Both the position numbers and the translations under genes were made by a program. Below, piece by piece: positions 27,274 to 35,908 of a stretch of 64,000 nt of DNA. Positions within the stretch are counted from its first letter, which is position 1. Each line of letters starts with the position of its first letter. The stretch lies in the NCBI RefSeq assembly GCF_006575665.1, contig NZ_CP041253.1, forward strand, positions 749,501-813,500, given 5' to 3'. Below the pieces are notes generated by a model. That model worked only from the letters and a program-made list of their open reading frames with translations, ran no database searches and was not told the DNA's origin. The stretch comes from Echinicola soli (lineage in GTDB: Bacteria; Bacteroidota; Bacteroidia; Cytophagales; Cyclobacteriaceae).

Positions 27274-27909
27274 ATGAAAAAATTCCTTCTGAGCCTCCTA
27301 TTGCTCACGAGTATTTTCTTTAGCGCCACAGCCCAATCACCAATTAAGGTAGCCTGCGTTGGCAATAGCATTACCCAAGGACCTGGCAGAGACCACCCCG
27401 ATAGCTGGCCACTGCTGATGCAAAACGTACTGGGTGATGATTACCTGGTCAAAAACTTCGGGGTCAGCGGACGTACCCTCCTCAAAAACGGTGATTACCC
27501 TTTCTGGAACGAGCCGCAGTTTCAAGAAGTCCAGGACTTTGGTGCTGACATCTTGGTCATCAAGCTGGGCACCAACGATTCCAAGCCCCAAAACTGGAAG
27601 TATAAAGATGAGTTTGTCCAGAATTATATTGACATGATCAATGTCTTCAGGGAAACTATGCCGGATGATGGTGAAGTATATGTCTGCATTCCCGTGCCGG
27701 TATTCAAAGATAATTTTGGCATCACTGAAAGTGTGATGGTCGATGAAATGCGCCCCATGCTAAAGGAAATCGCCAAAGCCACCAACTCCAAAATGATCAA
27801 CCTCTACAAACCACTGAAAAAACACGGGGACCTATTTGCCGACGGCGTCCACCCAAACAAAGAAGGCAACCAGCTGATGGCCGAAGCCGTGGCCAAAAAG
27901 ATTAAGTAG
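27274..27909 (+). CDS. Secreted SGNH/GDSL-type esterase
   Basis: A 211-residue exported hydrolase. Signal peptide about 1-20 (ending ATAQ), then the SGNH blocks: CVGNSITQG with nucleophile S32, GVSGRT (block II), KLGTNDSK (N101), and DGVHPNKEG with D190 and H193 for the triad. Relatives are sialate-O-acetylesterases, carbohydrate acetylesterases and lysophospholipases; specificity unknown. Divergent from the UbiA-like gene. The stop is followed by the GTTGGAGG...TTTTAG-type spacer repeat. Confidence 0.9.
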   Translation: MKKFLLSLLLLTSIFFSATAQSPIKVACVGNSITQGPGRDHPDSWPLLMQNVLGDDYLVKNFGVSGRTLLKNGDYPFWNEPQFQEVQDFGADILVIKLGTNDSKPQNWKYKDEFVQNYIDMINVFRETMPDDGEVYVCIPVPVFKDNFGITESVMVDEMRPMLKEIAKATNSKMINLYKPLKKHGDLFADGVHPNKEGNQLMAEAVAKKIK

Positions 27910-28158
27910 TTGGAGGTTGGAGGGTTTTAGTTGTTCCCAGCGGAACACTGTACAATAAATCTCTGCGAGTAACATACAGCATCCTCCTCCTTTGAAATAG
28001 AGGAGGATGCAATCCAGCCAGGTGATGTATCAAAACATTCCAGCCACCAGTTTGACAAAATAGCCACCAAAACCCTTCTATAAAATTGGAGCTTACCCTT
28101 CGAAACTTGTACGTGGCCAATTCATGCGCTATTATTTTCCTCAAACGATAGCTAAATT

Positions 28159-28737
28159 TTATATATGCTTTTGTCCCAGCTTTTCAACCTTCTCCAACCA
28201 CCTTTCCCTAAACGTATCCTTTGATAGCCTTATCGGGCCAATACAGGTGATCCTTACCTTTTTTACCCCTATAAAGTTCAATGTCCCCTTTTTCATGGCA
28301 TTATGGCTTGGACTTCCATAAATCAATCGATAATACCAAGCCGGTTGATCCAAGGTGCAAATTATCCTTGCTGTTTTGCCTATAAAGCATCTTTCCCACC
28401 ACAAGGAATCCTTCCTTTTCTTAAAGGCAAAACCCGGCAGCAAGACACGATCCAAGAAGCCTTTCATCATAGCAGGCACAGAACCCCACCAAACTGGATA
28501 AACCCACACCAGGTGTTCGGCCCATTTCAGCTTCTCTTGCGCATCCAATAAGTCTGGTTCAAGCTCGGTTCGCTTTCGATAGCCAAATTGCAAGTTAGGG
28601 TTGAAATCCAAATCCCTGATATGAATTTCCTTTACGTCGGCACCTGATTTTTCAGCACCTGTCTTATAGGCTTCTGACAATCCAAAATTATAACTTTTCC
28701 TATCCGGATGGCCGTTGATGATCAGTATTTTTCTCAT
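28159..28737 (-). CDS. NAD(P)H-dependent flavin oxidoreductase (flavodoxin-fold, NQO-like)
   Basis: A 192-residue flavodoxin-fold enzyme: ILIINGHPDRKSYNFGLSEAY forms the FMN phosphate loop, and VWVYPVWWGSVPAMMKGFLDRVLLPGFAF (about 77-105, named by its ends) is the hallmark NAD(P)H:quinone reductase segment. GSPSHNAMKKG is near the end. It probably reduces quinones or azo/nitro compounds. It is the last gene of a three-gene unit: Crp/Fnr regulator, 105-aa membrane protein, this enzyme, with only 5 bases between it and the membrane gene. A perfect FNR-type palindrome upstream suggests it is redox-controlled. Confidence 0.88.
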   Translation of the reverse strand: MRKILIINGHPDRKSYNFGLSEAYKTGAEKSGADVKEIHIRDLDFNPNLQFGYRKRTELEPDLLDAQEKLKWAEHLVWVYPVWWGSVPAMMKGFLDRVLLPGFAFKKRKDSLWWERCFIGKTARIICTLDQPAWYYRLIYGSPSHNAMKKGTLNFIGVKKVRITCIGPIRLSKDTFRERWLEKVEKLGQKHI

Positions 28738-28742
28738 AGGAT

Positions 28743-29060
28743 TTAAAAAATAGTTTTCAATTTCCCTTCCAACAGGGTGCTTGTCAAGCTTGGTGACTCG
28801 AAGAACTTATATAGAATAAAGCACGCTGGCACGGTTAAGAAAACCGAGCAAATAGCAAACGTAGCGACACCAAAAAACAGAGCCATGGCTTCAGCGCCAA
28901 AGGCTCCGACATAAGTGACGATTTGATCCTGTTGTGCTAAAAGATAACCGTATACCGATTGTCCATAGTCATAAAAGCGGATGCTTGTTTCGTAGCCCAG
29001 CCAGGTGGGATAAAACCATTTTCCCCAAAACGATGTAAGTAGTACGTTGTTTCTTTCCAT
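28743..29060 (-). CDS. Small membrane protein between a Crp/Fnr gene and an oxidoreductase
   Basis: An unrecognised 105-residue protein. A W/Y-rich N-terminal region (SFWGKWFYPTWLGYETSIRFYDYG, named by its ends, about 10-33) precedes a strong hydrophobic stretch (about 47-85) that could cross the membrane twice. It begins 56 bases after the Crp/Fnr stop and ends 5 bases before the flavodoxin-fold oxidoreductase. The -7-like box GACTTTTG at 29084-29077 and the palindrome at 29105-29122 lie in its leader. Operon structure suggests a role with the oxidoreductase in redox response or detoxification. Confidence 0.68.
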   Translation of the reverse strand: MERNNVLLTSFWGKWFYPTWLGYETSIRFYDYGQSVYGYLLAQQDQIVTYVGAFGAEAMALFFGVATFAICSVFLTVPACFILYKFFESPSLTSTLLEGKLKTIF

Positions 29061-29076
29061 TTCGCTTCTTTTTTTT

Positions 29077-29084
29077 CAAAAGTC
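29077..29084 (-). promoter_or_regulatory. -7-like element for the membrane protein / oxidoreductase unit
   Basis: GACTTTTG on the minus strand differs from TAnnTTTG at one base. Transcription would begin near 29071, placing the centre of the upstream palindrome at about -42. Inferred. Confidence 0.4.
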
Positions 29085-29104
29085 GTTTTAATGGAAGTAC
29101 CATC

Positions 29105-29122
29105 ATTTGATCTAGATCAAAT
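29105..29122. promoter_or_regulatory. FNR-type operator, perfect 18-bp palindrome
   Basis: ATTTGATCTAGATCAAAT is perfectly self-complementary and contains TTGAT-N4-ATCAA, the exact FNR consensus. It overlaps the stop codon of the Crp/Fnr gene (29117-29119) and lies 45 bases upstream of the membrane-protein ATG. Its centre falls about 42 bases upstream of the start predicted from the -7-like box, the class II activation distance. The Crp/Fnr protein just upstream has an E-x-x-S-R recognition helix, the same contact residues as FNR. Confidence 0.75.
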
Positions 29123-29698
29123 TCGGACTTTAGGACTCCGTATTCTGCTCAGGGTCTCCAAGGTAATTCCCAGGTATGAAGCAATATGGGTAAGGGGAAT
29201 TCTATTGGTAATGTCAGGATGAATTTCTAAAAGTTGGCGATATCTTTCTTCAGCTCTGCTAAACTGAATGGTATCCAATCGCTCACACAGTCCCAGCATC
29301 GTCTCGGTGACCACTTTTCTGATCAACCGTTCAAAATCATGGTGCTTTTCAGAAAGGCCGTCCACGATGTCTTTTGAAAACTCCAACACGGTGGAATCTT
29401 CGACAAATTCCACATAATGGGGGCTTGGCTTGTCGCTAAAAAAGCTGACCACGGAGGCCATAAATTGATTTTCAAAGGTAAACCAGTCAGATATGTCCTT
29501 GCCGTTTTTTAGATAATAGGCCCTTGAGCATCCTTTTACGATCAGGTAACCACTTTTGGAATATTGACCTTCACGTACGACCACCTCTCCTTTCTTGAAG
29601 GTGCGAATTTTCAAACTGGCCATAAATTCCCGTCGGCATTCAGCGGATAGCGGAGAATAGACCGCTCCGACTTCGTTCAGGATGTTTTCAATATTCAT
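29117..29698 (-). CDS. Crp/Fnr family transcription regulator with FNR-like recognition helix
   Basis: From the ATG at 29698 (an upstream GTG would add 4 residues) it has 193 residues. A cyclic-nucleotide-binding-type beta barrel (about 25-115, FKKGEVVVREGQYSKSGYLIVKGC named by its ends) and a dimer helix are followed by a C-terminal HTH (about 168-187, PLTHIASYLGITLETLSRIR). The recognition helix has E181, S184 and R185 spaced as in FNR (E-x-x-S-R), which reads TTGAT. The protein lacks the N-terminal cysteine cluster of FNR, so it does not sense oxygen that way. The ligand is unknown. It is first of three genes, and its likely operator lies at its own 3' end, upstream of the next gene. Confidence 0.88.
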   Translation of the reverse strand: MNIENILNEVGAVYSPLSAECRREFMASLKIRTFKKGEVVVREGQYSKSGYLIVKGCSRAYYLKNGKDISDWFTFENQFMASVVSFFSDKPSPHYVEFVEDSTVLEFSKDIVDGLSEKHHDFERLIRKVVTETMLGLCERLDTIQFSRAEERYRQLLEIHPDITNRIPLTHIASYLGITLETLSRIRSPKVRI

Positions 29699-29741
29699 TT
29701 TTAAATACACTTATGTTGCACTTTATCTCGGTCAATAACGG

Positions 29742-30497
29742 TTACTCTCTGTTTTTCATAATATCATTTTGTATTATGCTTTTTAGATAAATTTCTATAA
29801 TCAGTATAAGCTTATTTTCCCAACCCACAAGCTCATCATCGGAGAAACCCGATAAAAATGCAAAAGCAAGTAAAGACGGACTAGGACTTTCTTCAAACTC
29901 GGTAATTAATGAAACATACGCTATAATATCATCATTATTTGTTTGAGCCTTTGCTAAGGCATAATAAAACAAACCGTTTCTATTTGGCTTCGGAAACTTA
30001 TCTTTTAATTGTTGAAATTCCAGTTCATCTTTTATAACCCCTTTTTCATTCCCTTCACTTGTTAATGGAATCTCAATAATTTCTTCAAAATTCTCATCAA
30101 TTTCACCGGAATTGCTAATTTCCTCACTTGATTCGTACTCTTCTATATATTTTTCAAAAGGGAACCGCTCATGATAAGCTTCACTTTCATAAAGCAAAAT
30201 ATCTTTCCTTAATCCTGATTTTTCTATTTGTAAAAGTGTTGAATAGCTCAAACTGTCATCAAATGTCCAGTTAATATTTTGTTTTTGAATATCTTTCAAA
30301 AACCCTTTAATCCTTTCTGATAAACTGTGTCTATTTGCATAATTTGATTTCAAAAATTTCTCAAAAGATCCTTCAAGCACAGAGTAAGCATATGCTTTTT
30401 CTTCACCTAGCGTTGAATCAAAAATGTCCCTGTCTACCTGCTGGCAAACGGAAACCCGTGAAAAAATAAAAAACAACAGAAAAAGATATAATCGCAT
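29742..30497 (-). CDS. AT-rich exported protein of unknown function
   Basis: A 251-residue protein with a signal peptide (about 1-18, LYLFLLFFIFSRVSVCQQ). The mature part is acidic and helix-forming, with an unusually glutamate-rich middle (about 112-150, KYIEEYESSEEISNSGEI named by its ends) and no recognised motif. The base composition is clearly more AT-rich than neighbouring core genes, and it lies 15 bases after the HipB-like regulator gene and close to an IS, which suggests transfer. A lipobox is not clear, although C18 follows a hydrophobic stretch. It may be an orphan cargo gene of the regulator upstream. Function unknown. Confidence 0.6.
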   Translation of the reverse strand: MRLYLFLLFFIFSRVSVCQQVDRDIFDSTLGEEKAYAYSVLEGSFEKFLKSNYANRHSLSERIKGFLKDIQKQNINWTFDDSLSYSTLLQIEKSGLRKDILLYESEAYHERFPFEKYIEEYESSEEISNSGEIDENFEEIIEIPLTSEGNEKGVIKDELEFQQLKDKFPKPNRNGLFYYALAKAQTNNDDIIAYVSLITEFEESPSPSLLAFAFLSGFSDDELVGWENKLILIIEIYLKSIIQNDIMKNRE

Positions 30498-30512
30498 GAC
30501 TTTATATGGTTA

Positions 30513-30728
30513 TTATTTCAGATTGTTTAGATCTTTACTGTTGACAGGTGCTAGTTCATGCCCAAACATCTGAAGAACTAAGTTAACCTTATCCATATTC
30601 AGATTTGTTTTGCCCTGTTCGATTTTGCGTACCACAGTTAGTGCGATTCCTGCACGTTCCGCAAATTCTTCCTGAGTTAGGTTAACTTTTTTTCTCCGTT
30701 CTTTCACAAACTCTGCTAATGGCTTCAT
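30513..30728 (-). CDS. HipB-like XRE antitoxin/repressor without a HipA partner
   Basis: From the ATG at 30728 it has 71 residues; a GTG at 30761 would add 11. A complete XRE helix-turn-helix covers almost the whole protein (LAEFVKERRKKVNLTQEEFA followed by GIALTVVRKIEQGKTNLNMDK). This is the y4mF/HipB type that in Bacteroidota normally precedes a HipA N-terminal-domain gene and HipA kinase (HipBST-like). None of these follows here: the next gene is an unrelated secreted protein 15 bases downstream. Two perfect ATTATAT-N8-ATATAAT palindromes sit at and 40 bp upstream of the ATG, the geometry of a HipB operator. It is either an orphan antitoxin or a repressor with a new partner. Confidence 0.8.
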   Translation of the reverse strand: MKPLAEFVKERRKKVNLTQEEFAERAGIALTVVRKIEQGKTNLNMDKVNLVLQMFGHELAPVNSKDLNNLK

Positions 30729-30748
30729 TATATGTATTTGGATATAAT
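30727..30748. promoter_or_regulatory. Operator 1 (ATTATAT-N8-ATATAAT), overlapping the hipB-like start codon
   Basis: A perfect 7-bp inverted repeat with an 8-base spacer. Its left edge covers the ATG of the XRE gene (30728-30726 on the minus strand). Classical HipB operators are TATCC-N8-GGATA, so the spacer matches although the arms differ. Confidence 0.7.
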
Positions 30749-30766
30749 ATTGAACAAACACACTAA

Positions 30767-30788
30767 ATTATATGTAATTAAATATAAT
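30767..30788. promoter_or_regulatory. Operator 2 (ATTATAT-N8-ATATAAT)
   Basis: The same perfect inverted repeat, with arms identical to operator 1, 40 bases (about four helical turns) upstream. The spacers differ at 3 of 8 positions. Two sites on one face of the helix allow cooperative binding or looping. It ends 12 bases before the IS left end. Confidence 0.7.
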
Positions 30789-30800
30789 TCAATCAATGCT

Positions 30801-32121
30801 GTCCTAAATAATTTTTGATTTACCCTTTAGTCTGTATTTGAAAGCAAATTGGGGACATATTAAGGAGTTTGAGCAAACAGATCCCCCTGTACTATTTTCA
30901 GGGGTGGTTTTTCGGGTTCCGTAAATGGGCTATCAAGCCATTTTTGCAGTTCGATTTTCACGAATATATTGAGCCGGATAAAGGCCACCAGATTGGACAG
31001 GTGCCAGCCGAATTTAGCTGTTGCCTTCATGACTTTGATCAGCAGGATGGTGATCAAAGCCGTCCATATCTGGATCATTACTGCATTTTTAGAGGTTCCG
31101 ATAAAGGTTTTGATATGCAATAGCTGCTTGATGTCCCGAAAAAACACCTCAATCTCCCATCTTGATTTGTAGAGGTCCCCAATGGTCTGGGCCGCCCAGG
31201 CAAAGTTGTTGGTGATCAGTTCAATGGTCTGCCGGTTTTCCTCATCCCACACGGCCACTCTTCTGAGCCTTCCCTTATACTTGGTTTTGGATTGTGGGTT
31301 GGTCAGTTCGATTTCTTCGTCTTTGAGCACATGTTGGGCGGTTGTTTCGGGCAGCTCCCGTTCTTCGACGGTGCTGAAGGCAAGGTTTCCCTTGTGCCTG
31401 ATCACGAAGAACACCCCTTTGCTGTCCCAGACGTTGAGCATGGGGAAGTCATTGTAATACCGGTCGGCGACGATCACCGAGCCCTTTTCCAAGGGAATGT
31501 CGTAAGCTCCTTTATTATCCCCGACACTCCCCTCGGTAATGTTCACGTAAACAGGGAGTTTCCCGTCATATTCCAGCAGGGTGTGCATCTTTACAGCTCC
31601 CTTTTTGGTACGGAAAGTAGCCCAGTCAAACACCGAAAGACAAAGGCTGATCACCGTGGCATCGAGCAGGTAAACGGGGACCTTGATCCTGAGTTTGGAC
31701 CTCTTGACAGCTGCCTGCTGTCCTAAACTTCCCAGTAGGGAATAGTAAAGGTCCCTGAACAGGTCCGAATCCCTTCGTTTGTTCTGATAGCTGATACTTG
31801 ATTTGGAGGGGGCTTTGGCAATACCAAGATGGTTAAGGTTCCCGGTAGCAGACCGGAGTCCGTTGGAAATGTCCCTTACCGAGGTGCTCTTGGCAAAATG
31901 GCAGAACAACATCGAGACAAGATGCGTCCAGCTGTCAAATCCCTTGCAGCCCTTATCGGTTTGCTTTTCCTTGACCAATTTCTTGAAAATTGATCGGTCT
32001 ATCTTTTTAATAATCTGTGAAAACAATGTAATATTACACATGAGAGGTTCGTGTTTTTTGGTGCAAACCCAAAATAACTTTTTTGGGCAAAAAATAGAAC
32101 CTCTCATTTTTTATTTAGGAC
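30801..32121 (-). mobile_element. IS4-family insertion sequence, 1321 bp
   Basis: Terminal inverted repeats GTCCTAAATAA (30801-30811) and TTATTTAGGAC (32111-32121), perfect over 11 bases, bound an intact transposase gene. GCT flanks both ends (30798-30800 and 32122-32124), a possible 3-base target duplication; that is shorter than the 10-12 bases usual for IS4, so the exact ends are uncertain. The insertion lies just upstream of the HipB-like gene. No passenger gene is present. It appears complete and possibly active. Confidence 0.85.
30860..32041 (-). CDS. IS4-family DDE transposase
   Basis: From the ATG at 32041 (393 residues); an ATG at 32107 overlaps the terminal region and would add 22 residues. 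The N-terminal DUF4372-type domain (DKGCKGFDSWTHLVSMLFCH named by its ends) precedes a DDE domain: first D in YLLDATVISL, second D in VIVADRYYNDF, and the E with the full IS4 signature Y-2-R-3-E-6-K (YKSRWEIEVFFRDIK). It catalyses cut-and-paste transposition. The frame is intact. Codon use fits the host, which suggests recent movement within related genomes. Confidence 0.93.
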   Translation of the reverse strand: MCNITLFSQIIKKIDRSIFKKLVKEKQTDKGCKGFDSWTHLVSMLFCHFAKSTSVRDISNGLRSATGNLNHLGIAKAPSKSSISYQNKRRDSDLFRDLYYSLLGSLGQQAAVKRSKLRIKVPVYLLDATVISLCLSVFDWATFRTKKGAVKMHTLLEYDGKLPVYVNITEGSVGDNKGAYDIPLEKGSVIVADRYYNDFPMLNVWDSKGVFFVIRHKGNLAFSTVEERELPETTAQHVLKDEEIELTNPQSKTKYKGRLRRVAVWDEENRQTIELITNNFAWAAQTIGDLYKSRWEIEVFFRDIKQLLHIKTFIGTSKNAVMIQIWTALITILLIKVMKATAKFGWHLSNLVAFIRLNIFVKIELQKWLDSPFTEPEKPPLKIVQGDLFAQTP

Positions 32122-32550
32122 GCTATTGTAATTCAATAATAAAACATATATTTATATGCTTTAGCATATAGTTAAAAAATCAAACAAAGTCTACTTAGAT
32201 CTTAAAAACTTTCCTCATTTGAAATGAGGCGATCCCGAGCTGAACAATTACAACGCCAGTCATATCATTCCATCATCTTTTATCTCCTAAAAAATATTCG
32301 TGTAAATTCACCTAGACCAATCTAATTGGATCAAGCAATATTTTCGGGGGATGAGAGATTTACAGGCAGCTATGGTGAGCATATTTCTCTTTAATTTATT
32401 AATAGGAATGCGTGCTCCAGAAAAACAATCAGCGCAAATCTTATTAACCTGCGCCATCTGCGTGCTATCCGAACCAACCCTAATCCCCCAACTTTTTCAC
32501 TTGCCCCATTTAATTTTAAGCAGTCCATTTGAGCCATTTCCCAAAAATGA
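32122..32550. other. Spacer after the IS with repeat A
   Basis: It holds an AT-rich hairpin TATATGC-TTTA-GCATATA (32153-32170), the old upstream flank of the HipB-like gene, then repeat A copy 2 (32331-32507). No gene is supported. Confidence 0.6.
32331..32507 (+). repeat. Dispersed repeat A, copy 2
   Basis: Inverted relative to copy 1 at 14093-14272. It runs from TCAAGCAATATTTTCGG to ACTTGCCCC. By eye it matches copy 1 through most of its length, with a few short indels. Confidence 0.8.
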
Positions 32551-32580
32551 AAAAGGCTCCACTTATGATGGAGCCTTTTC
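32551..32580. terminator. Bidirectional terminator after gcvP
   Basis: A perfect 11-bp stem AAAAGGCTCCA / TGGAGCCTTTT with a 7-base loop; A-runs and T-runs on both sides allow use in either direction. It serves gcvP, which ends at 32607 on the minus strand. Confidence 0.88.
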
Positions 32581-32606
32581 TATATCATTAATCTAACGAG
32601 CTGTTA

Positions 32607-35507
32607 CTAAATGTTAGATACTTCTTCGGCATAATCTTCCGTAGGAATGCAGCTGCAGACCAAGTTCCTGTCACCGTAAGCAGAATCGATCCTTCTGACG
32701 GTTGGCCAGAATTTGCTGTTTTTTACATATTCCAGTGGATAAACCGCTTTTTCTCTGCTGTAAGGTAAGTTCCAGGCATCACTCATTACCATGCCAGCCG
32801 TATGCGGGGCATTTTTCAGCACATTGTTTTCAGCATCTGCCTTACCTTCTTCGATCTCACGGATTTCGCCGCGGATGGAGATCAGCGCATCACAGAACCT
32901 GTCCAGCTCGGCTTTGCTTTCTGATTCGGTAGGCTCGATCATCATGGTGCCCGCCACTGGGAAAGAAACGGTCGGTGAATGGAAGCCGTAATCGATCAAT
33001 CGCTTGGCAATGTCTTCCACTTCCACACCTACTGTCTTAAACTCCCTGAAATCCACAATCATCTCGTGAGCCGCTCTCCCTTGCGCACCTGTGTAAAGTG
33101 TCGGGAAAAACTCACCAAGGCGTGCTTTGATATAGTTGGCATTCAGGATGGCCGTTTGAGTGGCATGTTTCAGACCTTCCCTGCCCATCATGGCGATGTA
33201 AGCATAGGATATTGGCAGGATGCTGGCACTACCGAAAGGTGCTGCTGAAATGGCAGAAATAGATTGCTGGCCTCCTGTCTTCACCAATGGGCTGCTCGGC
33301 AAAAATTCCTCCAGGTGCTTGGCCACACAAATTGGCCCCATGCCTGGCCCACCGCCGCCGTGAGGGATGCAGAAGGTTTTGTGCAGGTTGAGGTGGCACA
33401 CATCAGCACCGATAACACCTGGACTGGTAAGCCCTACCTGTGCATTCATATTGGCACCGTCCATGTACACCTGACCGCCATTTTCATGAACGATCCGGCA
33501 CATTTCCCGAATAGCCTCTTCGAACACTCCGTGAGTGGACGGATAGGTCACCAGGAAGGAAGATAGGTTATCTTTATGCTTTTCTGCTTTTTCTTTCAGG
33601 TCGCCAAGGTCAATATTTCCCTTGTCATCACATTTTACGATGACTACTTTCATACCGGCCATAACGGCTGAGGCGGGATTGGTACCGTGTGCGGATGAAG
33701 GGATCAAGGCGATATTTCGATGGCTTTCGCCCCTGCTTTCGTGGTAAGCACGTATCACCATGAGTCCGGCAAATTCCCCTTGCGCCCCTGAGTTGGGCTG
33801 AAGGGAAGTTTCGGCAAAGCCAGTGATCTCTGACAGCCAATTTCTTAAGTCTTGGAACAGCGCATAGTAGCCTGCTGCCTGATCCTGCGGCACAAATGGA
33901 TGCAGCTGACCAAACTCTGGCCAAGTAACCGGAATCATCTCAGCAGTTGCATTCAGCTTCATCGTACATGAACCAAGCGAAATCATGGAATGCACCAGAG
34001 ACAGGTCCCTGTTTTCCAATCGCTTGATATAACGCAACATCTCGTGCTCAGAGTGAAATGCATTGAAGATCATATGGTCCATGTAGTCAGATGTCCTTTT
34101 CAGGCCATCGGCTACCTCAAAGCTGAGATGATCTACCATGGATCCCAAATCCACCACATCGGCACTTGAGTGCGTCGTCCGGGCAAATACTTCAATGATC
34201 TCTTGGACATCCTCCACCGTCTTGGCTTCATCAAATGCCAAATAAATATACCCCGGCTCGTAGCGGAAGTTCATTTCATGTGACAGCGCAAAGGCCTTGA
34301 TCTTGGACTGCTTCACATCATCCACTTTGATCTTAAGGGTGTCGAAGTAGTTTTCGTTTTCTTGCTCAAAACCCAGCTTGGCCAATCCCTGGGCGGTCAG
34401 CTTGGCCAGCCCGTGGATTTTCAAAGCAATGTCTTTCAGCCCCTTTGGTCCGTGGTATACGGCGTACATCCCCGCCATCACGGCCAATAGCACCTGTGCG
34501 GTACAGATATTGGATGTGGCTCTTTCGCGCTTGATGTGCTGCTCCCGTGTCTGCAAGGCCATTCTGTAGGCCTTATTGCCGTCTCTGTCGACCGAAATAC
34601 CGATGATTCGGCCAGGCACTTGACGCTTATAAGCATCCTTGGTCGCAAAATAAGCGGCATGGGGCCCTCCAAAGCCCATTGGTACACCAAATCGCTGCGT
34701 GGTTCCAACAACCACATCGGCTCCCATTTCACCCGGAGGGGTCAGCAGGGTAAGGGCAAGCAGATCCGCAGAGAAAGCGGTGGCTACGCTATTTTCCTTG
34801 GCTGTTTCCACCAAGGCTTTATAATCTATCGCTTCCCCGTCAGCATTCGGGTACTGAAGCAGTACACCATAAAGTTCCGGATCTTCTAGGTTCAGTTCTC
34901 TCAATGGCCCTTCCACCAAGGTCACGCCTATCGGAAGCGCCCTGGTTTTAAGGATTTCTTTGGTTTGGACAAATACCTTCTCGTCCACAAAAAACTTTGT
35001 GGCTTTTTTCTTGTCCCTTGGACGGGTTGCAAACAGCATATTCATCGCTTCAGCGGCTGCTGTGCCCTCATCCAATAGGGAGGCATTGGCCAGCTCCATA
35101 CCGGTAAGGTCCATTACCATGGTCTGGAAATTCACCAGTGCTTCCAGTCTTCCCTGGGCGATTTCTGCCTGATAAGGAGTATAAGCCGTGTACCATCCTG
35201 GGTTTTCGAGTACATTTCTCAAAATCACACCAGGCGTGATGGTATCGTAATAACCTAATCCGATAAATGACTTATAGATTTTGTTTTTAGCGGCCATTTT
35301 TCGGAAATCCTTCAGAAATGCGGCTTCTGATTTTGCCTCGGGCAGGTTAAGGGGATTGTCCAGTTGGATGGCTTTGGGGATGGTTTGATCGATCAGCTCA
35401 TCAATGCTGGCAGCACCGATTTTCGCAAGCATCTCCGACACGTCGTTGGCGGAGGGGCCGTTATGGCGATCTTCAAACTTCACGGAGGGGGTCAAATCAA
35501 TTTTCAT
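32607..35507 (-). CDS. gcvP: Glycine dehydrogenase (decarboxylating), P-protein of the glycine cleavage system
   Basis: A 966-residue PLP enzyme that decarboxylates glycine and passes the aminomethyl group to the lipoyl arm of GcvH. Full-length single-chain form: the N-terminal half ([31 protein letters not shown]) and the C-terminal half ([23 protein letters not shown]) are both present. The PLP lysine lies in [18 protein letters not shown]. The N-terminus [17 protein letters not shown] is standard. No gcvT or gcvH is next to it. A TAnnTTTG box at 35570-35563 lies about 55 bases upstream of the ATG, and a strong terminator follows. Confidence 0.97.
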   Translation of the reverse strand: MKIDLTPSVKFEDRHNGPSANDVSEMLAKIGAASIDELIDQTIPKAIQLDNPLNLPEAKSEAAFLKDFRKMAAKNKIYKSFIGLGYYDTITPGVILRNVLENPGWYTAYTPYQAEIAQGRLEALVNFQTMVMDLTGMELANASLLDEGTAAAEAMNMLFATRPRDKKKATKFFVDEKVFVQTKEILKTRALPIGVTLVEGPLRELNLEDPELYGVLLQYPNADGEAIDYKALVETAKENSVATAFSADLLALTLLTPPGEMGADVVVGTTQRFGVPMGFGGPHAAYFATKDAYKRQVPGRIIGISVDRDGNKAYRMALQTREQHIKRERATSNICTAQVLLAVMAGMYAVYHGPKGLKDIALKIHGLAKLTAQGLAKLGFEQENENYFDTLKIKVDDVKQSKIKAFALSHEMNFRYEPGYIYLAFDEAKTVEDVQEIIEVFARTTHSSADVVDLGSMVDHLSFEVADGLKRTSDYMDHMIFNAFHSEHEMLRYIKRLENRDLSLVHSMISLGSCTMKLNATAEMIPVTWPEFGQLHPFVPQDQAAGYYALFQDLRNWLSEITGFAETSLQPNSGAQGEFAGLMVIRAYHESRGESHRNIALIPSSAHGTNPASAVMAGMKVVIVKCDDKGNIDLGDLKEKAEKHKDNLSSFLVTYPSTHGVFEEAIREMCRIVHENGGQVYMDGANMNAQVGLTSPGVIGADVCHLNLHKTFCIPHGGGGPGMGPICVAKHLEEFLPSSPLVKTGGQQSISAISAAPFGSASILPISYAYIAMMGREGLKHATQTAILNANYIKARLGEFFPTLYTGAQGRAAHEMIVDFREFKTVGVEVEDIAKRLIDYGFHSPTVSFPVAGTMMIEPTESESKAELDRFCDALISIRGEIREIEEGKADAENNVLKNAPHTAGMVMSDAWNLPYSREKAVYPLEYVKNSKFWPTVRRIDSAYGDRNLVCSCIPTEDYAEEVSNI

Positions 35508-35908
35508 AGTCCAGATAATGCGTAATATACTTGGGTAATATTCCTCTTTTCGTACAGATGTGCAAAGGTATAAATTCTTGAGCGATAATGATTTTCTTTT
35601 CCAAATTTTCTACGGTATGTAAAGGGGTAATTTATGCAAAGAGAGAAGTAACATTATTTTTAAGAGAAAGATGAAATTAATCACAGATGAATAGAATAAA
35701 CACAAATGATTTTGATCCTCCTATAAATCCGTATTCATCTATATGTATATCCGTAGATAGCTTATTGGAGTAGGGGAAAGGTACACCAGTGGGCAAGCAC
35801 CCTCATCAACACCACCAATATCCCGGCCATTTCGACCATCTATTTGACAGATTCAGAAAATAATAGCTAGCTTTAGGGGCAAATTTTACTAATAACTCAA
35901 ATATAGGC
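35508..35908. other. Divergent promoter region gcvP / M28 peptidase
   Basis: Four hundred bases between divergent genes. The -7 box of gcvP is at 35563-35570. The remainder is AT-rich with no identifiable gene, riboswitch fold or shared repeat. I looked for the tandem aptamers of a glycine riboswitch upstream of gcvP and did not recognise one. Confidence 0.5.
35563..35570 (-). promoter_or_regulatory. TAnnTTTG -7 element of gcvP
   Basis: TACCTTTG on the minus strand is an exact match. The -33 element is weak: no TTTG at 19-20 bases upstream. Predicted start near 35556, giving a leader of about 50 bases. Confidence 0.6.

Noticed and set aside
28159..32121. A defence or integrative island in the accessory-looking stretch.
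   Set aside because: Only an IS, an XRE gene and ordinary redox genes are present; no integrase, att duplication, nuclease or phage gene.
35508..35908. Glycine riboswitch upstream of gcvP.
   Set aside because: I could not find the paired aptamer core or a terminator/antiterminator in the leader of about 50 bases.
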